A program made the position numbers and the translations under genes. The notes below the pieces were generated by a model. The model saw only the letters and a program-made list of their open reading frames with translations. It was not told the origin of the DNA and did no database searches. Of a stretch of DNA of 16,907 nt, positions 13,590-16,907 are shown in pieces; the stretch's first letter is position 1, and every line of letters starts with the position of its first letter. The DNA comes from an uncultured Eubacteriales bacterium (GTDB lineage: Bacteria > Bacillota > Clostridia > Oscillospirales > Oscillospiraceae): contig URQA01000042.1 in the NCBI GenBank assembly GCA_900549885.1, forward strand, positions 1 through 16,907. Direction: 5' to 3'.

Positions 13590-15113
13590 TTAATCCACCA
13601 ATTTGTCTAATTCCTTGATGTGTCTGGTCTCATTGGAAATTCGGTGGTTGGCCTGTTTGGCATATAGGTTCACCGCTACCTGAGATTTTTTGATCGGCTG
13701 CATAGTGCCCGCACCGGCCACACAGCCACCGGGGCAGGCCATCCCTTCCAGCAAATAGCCTGGATACTTTCCTGCTGCCGCATCCTTCATCATCTTACGG
13801 CACTCCCGCAGCCCCTCCGCAGAAGTGACTTTGACCTCCTTATCCGGATATCTGGCTTTGATGACATTTACCACTGCCTGAGCCACTCCGCCGGACACAG
13901 CGAAGTTACGCCCGTCAGTGGAAGCGTCATTCACCCCATCCGGATCCTCCTCGATCGTGGTTAAATCCACATGCTTGGCATCAAAAATCCCGGCCATCTC
14001 TTCAAAGGTTAGTACAAAGTCCACCTCGCTGCGCACACTTTTCCGCATGGCCTCCAGCTTTTTGGCGGCGCATGGGCCGATGAACACCACCTTGGCCTTG
14101 GGGTTCTGATGCTTGATGAGACGAGCCGTAAGGGTCATGGGCGTCAGGGCCATGGAGATGCAGTTAGCGTGCTCTGGGAAAAGTTTCTTCGCCATCACCG
14201 ACCAGGCCGGGCAGCAAGAGGTCCCCATAAACGGCAGCTCCTCCGGCACCTCTTTTATAAAGTCCTCCGCCTCCTGGGTGGCACACAGGTCAGCTCCAAT
14301 GGCCACTTCAAAAATATCGGCGAAGCCCAACTGCTTCATGGCAGCCCTGAGCTTGCCCGGGGTGACCTTCGGGCCAAACTGCCCCACAAAAGCAGGCGCC
14401 ACCGCCGCATACACCCGTTCCCCAGACTGGATGGCCCGGATCACCTGGAAGATCTGAGACTTGTCCGCAATGGCACCGAAGGGGCAGTTCACCAGGCACA
14501 TCCCGCAGGAGACGCATTTGTCGTAGTCGATTTCCGCCTTGCCGTTTTCATCGCTGTGGATAGCGTCCATCCCACAGGCAGCGGCACAGGGCCGCTCCTG
14601 GCGAATAATGGCGTGATAGGCACACACATCGGCGCACCGACCGCACTGGATACACTTTTCCGGGTCGATATGAGACCGGCCGTTATAACGGTCCAGATGG
14701 ATCGCGTCTTTGGGACACACCTCTACACAAGGGTGGGCCAAACATCCCTGGCACCCTTCGGTCACCAGGATTCGCTTTTCCGCACAGCCGTTGCAAGCAA
14801 ACTTAATAATATTGATCAGCGGAGGCGTGTAGTAAGTTTCAGGCTTGTCCGCCGCCTCAATGTTGTCCGACAGCGGAGCATGCTCCGCCGCACTGCGGCA
14901 GGGCAGCCCCATAGCCAGCCGCAGCCGTTCGCCTACGATGGCCCGTTCCAAAAATACGTCATTTCGATAATTCCCCACTTCACCGGGGATGATTTTATAA
15001 GGCAGCGCTTCGATACGTTTATCCACCGGCCACTCAGTATGATAGGCCATACGGGCTACCTCCCGGAAGATCCGGTGCCGGATTTCCTGAATACGGGTTT
15101 CTACGCCTCTCAT
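13590..15113 (-). CDS. Monomeric [FeFe]-hydrogenase with N-terminal ferredoxin-like clusters
   Basis: A 507-aa cytoplasmic iron-sulfur enzyme that would couple ferredoxin oxidation to H2 formation, or the reverse. Cys-rich motifs at about 107-134, 154-164 (CIQCGRCADVC), 176-180 and 200-210 (CVSCGMCLVNC) imply several [4Fe-4S] clusters. The H-cluster motifs are TSCCPAW (298-304), GPCAAKK (346-352) and EGMACPGGC (456-464). The likely H-cluster cysteines are 301, 348, 460 and 464. The second motif has GPC where classic group A enzymes have MPC, which suggests a group B type (inference). ATG 15113 has AAGGAGA upstream. Its promoter lies near Rex-like sites, and hydrogenases are known Rex targets in clostridia. 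Confidence 0.92.
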   Translation of the reverse strand: MRGVETRIQEIRHRIFREVARMAYHTEWPVDKRIEALPYKIIPGEVGNYRNDVFLERAIVGERLRLAMGLPCRSAAEHAPLSDNIEAADKPETYYTPPLINIIKFACNGCAEKRILVTEGCQGCLAHPCVEVCPKDAIHLDRYNGRSHIDPEKCIQCGRCADVCAYHAIIRQERPCAAACGMDAIHSDENGKAEIDYDKCVSCGMCLVNCPFGAIADKSQIFQVIRAIQSGERVYAAVAPAFVGQFGPKVTPGKLRAAMKQLGFADIFEVAIGADLCATQEAEDFIKEVPEELPFMGTSCCPAWSVMAKKLFPEHANCISMALTPMTLTARLIKHQNPKAKVVFIGPCAAKKLEAMRKSVRSEVDFVLTFEEMAGIFDAKHVDLTTIEEDPDGVNDASTDGRNFAVSGGVAQAVVNVIKARYPDKEVKVTSAEGLRECRKMMKDAAAGKYPGYLLEGMACPGGCVAGAGTMQPIKKSQVAVNLYAKQANHRISNETRHIKELDKLVD

Positions 15114-15188
15114 AAACAGTCTCCTTGTCAGGCTCGAAATTTGCTGGCGGGTATTCCCCGTCTTAGTGAGCCATAATATATCGCTAAC

Positions 15189-15217
15189 AGAATACAGGAA
15201 AACAGCTCTCTTGTAAA
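15189..15217 (-). promoter_or_regulatory. Sigma-A promoter of the hydrogenase gene
   Basis: On the minus strand TTTACA (15212-15217) and TATTCT (15189-15194) are spaced by 17 nt. The leader is about 65-70 nt. Confidence 0.65.
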
Positions 15218-15224
15218 GTGGAAA

Positions 15225-15242
15225 TTGTTAAAAAATAAACTA
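15225..15242. promoter_or_regulatory. Rex-like operator 1 of the hydrogenase
   Basis: TTGTTAA-N4-TAAACTA has the correct 18-nt Rex-box length, with a perfect left arm and 5 of 7 matches on the right (consensus TTAACAA). It lies 7 nt upstream of the -35 box. Confidence 0.4.
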
Positions 15243-15265
15243 TTTTGTTTTTCCGCCATCTTCAC

Positions 15266-15283
15266 TCGTTAATTTTTTCACAG
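15266..15283. promoter_or_regulatory. Rex-like operator 2 of the hydrogenase
   Basis: TCGTTAA-N4-TTCACAG matches TTGTnAA-N4-TTnACAA at 10 of 12 fixed positions with the correct spacing. It lies about 40 bp upstream of the first site. Confidence 0.42.
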
Positions 15284-15315
15284 TTATATCGTAATTGCAC
15301 AGCGCTAGCTGTTCC

Positions 15316-15347
15316 AAAAAAGAAAGACACGCCGGCGGCGTGTCTTT
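15316..15347 (-). terminator. Terminator of the phosphatase-GNAT gene
   Basis: An 11-bp perfect stem (AAAGACACGCC / GGCGTGTCTTT, 3-nt loop) is followed on the minus strand by CTTTTTT. It lies 39 nt past the stop at 15387 and shields the hydrogenase promoter from read-through. Confidence 0.88.
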
Positions 15348-15386
15348 TTCCCTATGCTATGCGCAGGTAGTATGAGAAAGGAAGGT

Positions 15387-16544
15387 TTATTTTATGTCAT
15401 ATCCTATGAACTTTTCCAACACATCCAGCATCCCCAGTCCGCCGGGCTCCTGACCAATTTTCTGAAATCCGTACCGCTCGTAGAATCTGCGGGCGCGCAA
15501 GTTCTCCGGCGCGCAGCGGAGCCTCAGAAACTGTCTTCCCAGGGGACGATAGGTGGAGACCGCCTGGCCCAGCAGTTGGACCCCCAACCCCTGGACTCTG
15601 GCCTCCGGAGACAGGTAGAAAAACGGGATGCCTCCCACTTTGATGTCCGCATCCCGGCGGAAATCCATCTGGAGCACTCCCACCGGCTGCTCCTCCCGCA
15701 CCGCTGCCAGCACGCTGTCCGGGGCGTAACGGCTGTGGGCCTGGGCATCCGCGAGAAAGCCCTCGCCGTCAAACCCTCTCATCGTCTTGTGGATGGTTTC
15801 CCACGCCTCCCGCCGAGCTTCCAGATAAAAACCGCTCTCCTTTCTAAAGTCCAAGGGGCGGAACCAAAGGTTGCTTTTCCCATAATCCGCCCTGCCCCCC
15901 TTCCGCCACCAGTTTTGACGGCCCAAAGTGGACAGATCCCCCAGGTGGCTGTTGTCATTGAAGTATTCCACATCCACCTGCTCCCCGTCGATCAGCAGCT
16001 TGGACACGCAGGTGTTGTCTCCATGGGGAACTCGGGCGATCTGATCCAGAGAATAGCCGTAAAACTTGGCCAGAGCCGTGCGAATGGCAGTTCCGTGGGA
16101 GAAGATGGCCACCGTCTGCCCTGGGTGGGCGGCGGCGATGCGCCGGATAGCGTGGGTCACCCGCATTTGGACTCCGCCAAACGTCTCGCTGCCCTCCACC
16201 TGCCAAGCGGGATCTGCCCGGTTGAAGGCGTCCAGCGCCCCCTCGTTCTCCCGGTGGAGCCAGCCCCAGGTCTTGTCCTCCCACACGCCACCGCCGATTT
16301 CCCTCAGCCCGGAGTCGGTGTGAAGCTCCAGCCCCCGGCTCTTGTAAAGGGCCCCAGCGGTGGTCATAGTACGAAACAAATCGCTGGAATACACCGCGTC
16401 GATCCGGACCCCTTCAAACCGTTTTTCCAGCGCCTGGATCTGCCGGTATCCGTTCAGGGTAATCAGGCTGTTATACCAGCCGTGGTAACGGCGATAGATG
16501 TTTCCCTCCGCCTCTGCGTGTCGGATGAGGTATATGGTGGTCAT
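15387..16544 (-). CDS. Histidine phosphatase - GNAT acetyltransferase fusion protein
   Basis: A 385-aa two-domain protein. Residues 1-200 are a histidine phosphatase (phosphoglycerate-mutase superfamily) with LIRHAEAEGN (catalytic His9, Arg8), SDLFRT (Arg58), REIGGGVWED (Glu82) and FSHGTAIR (His150). Residues about 225-380 are a GNAT acetyltransferase with the acetyl-CoA loop VQGLGVQLLG (317-326) and the last-strand motif ENLRARRFYERYGF (347-360). All catalytic residues of the phosphatase are present. The fusion is known in this bacterial group, but I know of no assigned substrate. The ribosome binding site is weak (AAAAGAG). It starts 54 nt after pyrD with no terminator between, so co-transcription is likely. 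Confidence 0.9.
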   Translation of the reverse strand: MTTIYLIRHAEAEGNIYRRYHGWYNSLITLNGYRQIQALEKRFEGVRIDAVYSSDLFRTMTTAGALYKSRGLELHTDSGLREIGGGVWEDKTWGWLHRENEGALDAFNRADPAWQVEGSETFGGVQMRVTHAIRRIAAAHPGQTVAIFSHGTAIRTALAKFYGYSLDQIARVPHGDNTCVSKLLIDGEQVDVEYFNDNSHLGDLSTLGRQNWWRKGGRADYGKSNLWFRPLDFRKESGFYLEARREAWETIHKTMRGFDGEGFLADAQAHSRYAPDSVLAAVREEQPVGVLQMDFRRDADIKVGGIPFFYLSPEARVQGLGVQLLGQAVSTYRPLGRQFLRLRCAPENLRARRFYERYGFQKIGQEPGGLGMLDVLEKFIGYDIK

Positions 16545-16598
16545 GGATGCACGCTCTTTTCTGATGTTAAACTCATATCTTCTGTTAAGTATTTTCCC

Positions 16599-16907
16599 TT
16601 ACCAGGTCTTGACTCCCCCAGTGATCTGGGATACAGCAGACAGCCCCTGCCGGGCGGCGAGATCTGCCAGGCCGTCCCGCACACGGATGGGGGCATAGGG
16701 GTCAGCAAAGCAGGCGGTGCCCACCGCCACAGCGGCGGCCCCGGCCAGCATGAGCTGAGCCGCATCCTCCCCGCTGGCCACGCCGCCCATGCCCAAAATG
16801 GGCAGGGGCACGGCATTGGCAACCTCCCACACCATCCGCACCGCCACAGGCAGCACGGCGGGACCGGACAGGCCCCCCGTGTTCATCTTCAAAATGGGCC
16901 GGCGGGG
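16599..16907 (-). CDS. pyrD: Dihydroorotate dehydrogenase, C-terminal part (cut by window edge)
   Basis: The last ~102 residues of a class 1 dihydroorotate dehydrogenase, which oxidises dihydroorotate to orotate in pyrimidine synthesis. Visible motifs are NTGGLSGPAVLP (orotate/FMN region), PILGMGGVASGEDA and AGAAAVAVGTACFADP, the FMN phosphate-binding end of the TIM barrel. The frame stays open to the window edge, so the start is outside. The sequence fits the 1B type (partner PyrK, not visible here). The stop is followed closely by the phosphatase-GNAT gene. Confidence 0.92.
   Translation of the reverse strand, partial: PRRPILKMNTGGLSGPAVLPVAVRMVWEVANAVPLPILGMGGVASGEDAAQLMLAGAAAVAVGTACFADPYAPIRVRDGLADLAARQGLSAVSQITGGVKTW

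Noticed and set aside
14109..15176. Long plus-strand open frame (355 codons) opposite the hydrogenase
   Set aside because: Antisense shadow of a clear hydrogenase gene; Arg/His/Pro-rich and without domain signal.

Overview
The window (about 58% GC by eye) reads as chromosome from an anaerobic, probably spore-forming Firmicute of the Oscillospiraceae/Clostridiales type (Flavonifractor- or Lawsonibacter-like). The support is a monomeric [FeFe]-hydrogenase, a SleC-type spore-cortex lytic system, Rex, a DUF6465 protein, a Cys/Gly-rich mini-protein and strong Gram-positive ribosome binding sites. I see no phage, transposase, integrase or CRISPR array. Species assignment is inference.

Left part (1-6500, all minus strand). 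An NSS-family Na+-coupled amino-acid symporter has an apparent 2-bp frameshift right after its start codon. Next are a CtpE-like P-type ATPase behind an ArsC/Spx-like thiol protein with its own promoter, and a marR-MATE efflux operon (mepR/mepA-like). The marR promoter carries two copies of a near-palindromic operator.

Middle part (6550-8470, plus strand). A small DUF6465 protein has a structured leader. A stand-alone crotonase with an excellent promoter, a palindromic operator candidate and highly biased codons follows. The crotonase keeps residues typical of C-C bond hydrolases (6-oxocamphor hydrolase) at matching spacing. An orphan terminator at 6558-6586 faces the minus strand with no clear gene behind it.

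Centre (8482-10600, minus strand). A three-gene operon looks like a dismantled SleC spore-cortex lytic enzyme. A Cna-B-like protein matches the SleC N-terminal pro-region. A second protein carries the SpoIID-type lytic transglycosylase domain plus two peptidoglycan-binding domains. A third has two more peptidoglycan-binding domains only. This split is the most interesting item in the window.

Right part (10660-16907). Divergent from the sleC operon is rex, translationally coupled (ATGA) to an SLH-domain protein, followed by a 47-residue Cys/Gly-rich peptide and tRNA-Arg(ACG). About 600 bp of gene-free sequence is packed with hairpins and flanked by two copies of one terminator-like element. 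On the minus strand lie the [FeFe]-hydrogenase (with two Rex-like sites upstream of its promoter), a histidine phosphatase-GNAT fusion, and the 3' end of pyrD. Rex and the hydrogenase probably form a local NADH-responsive circuit.
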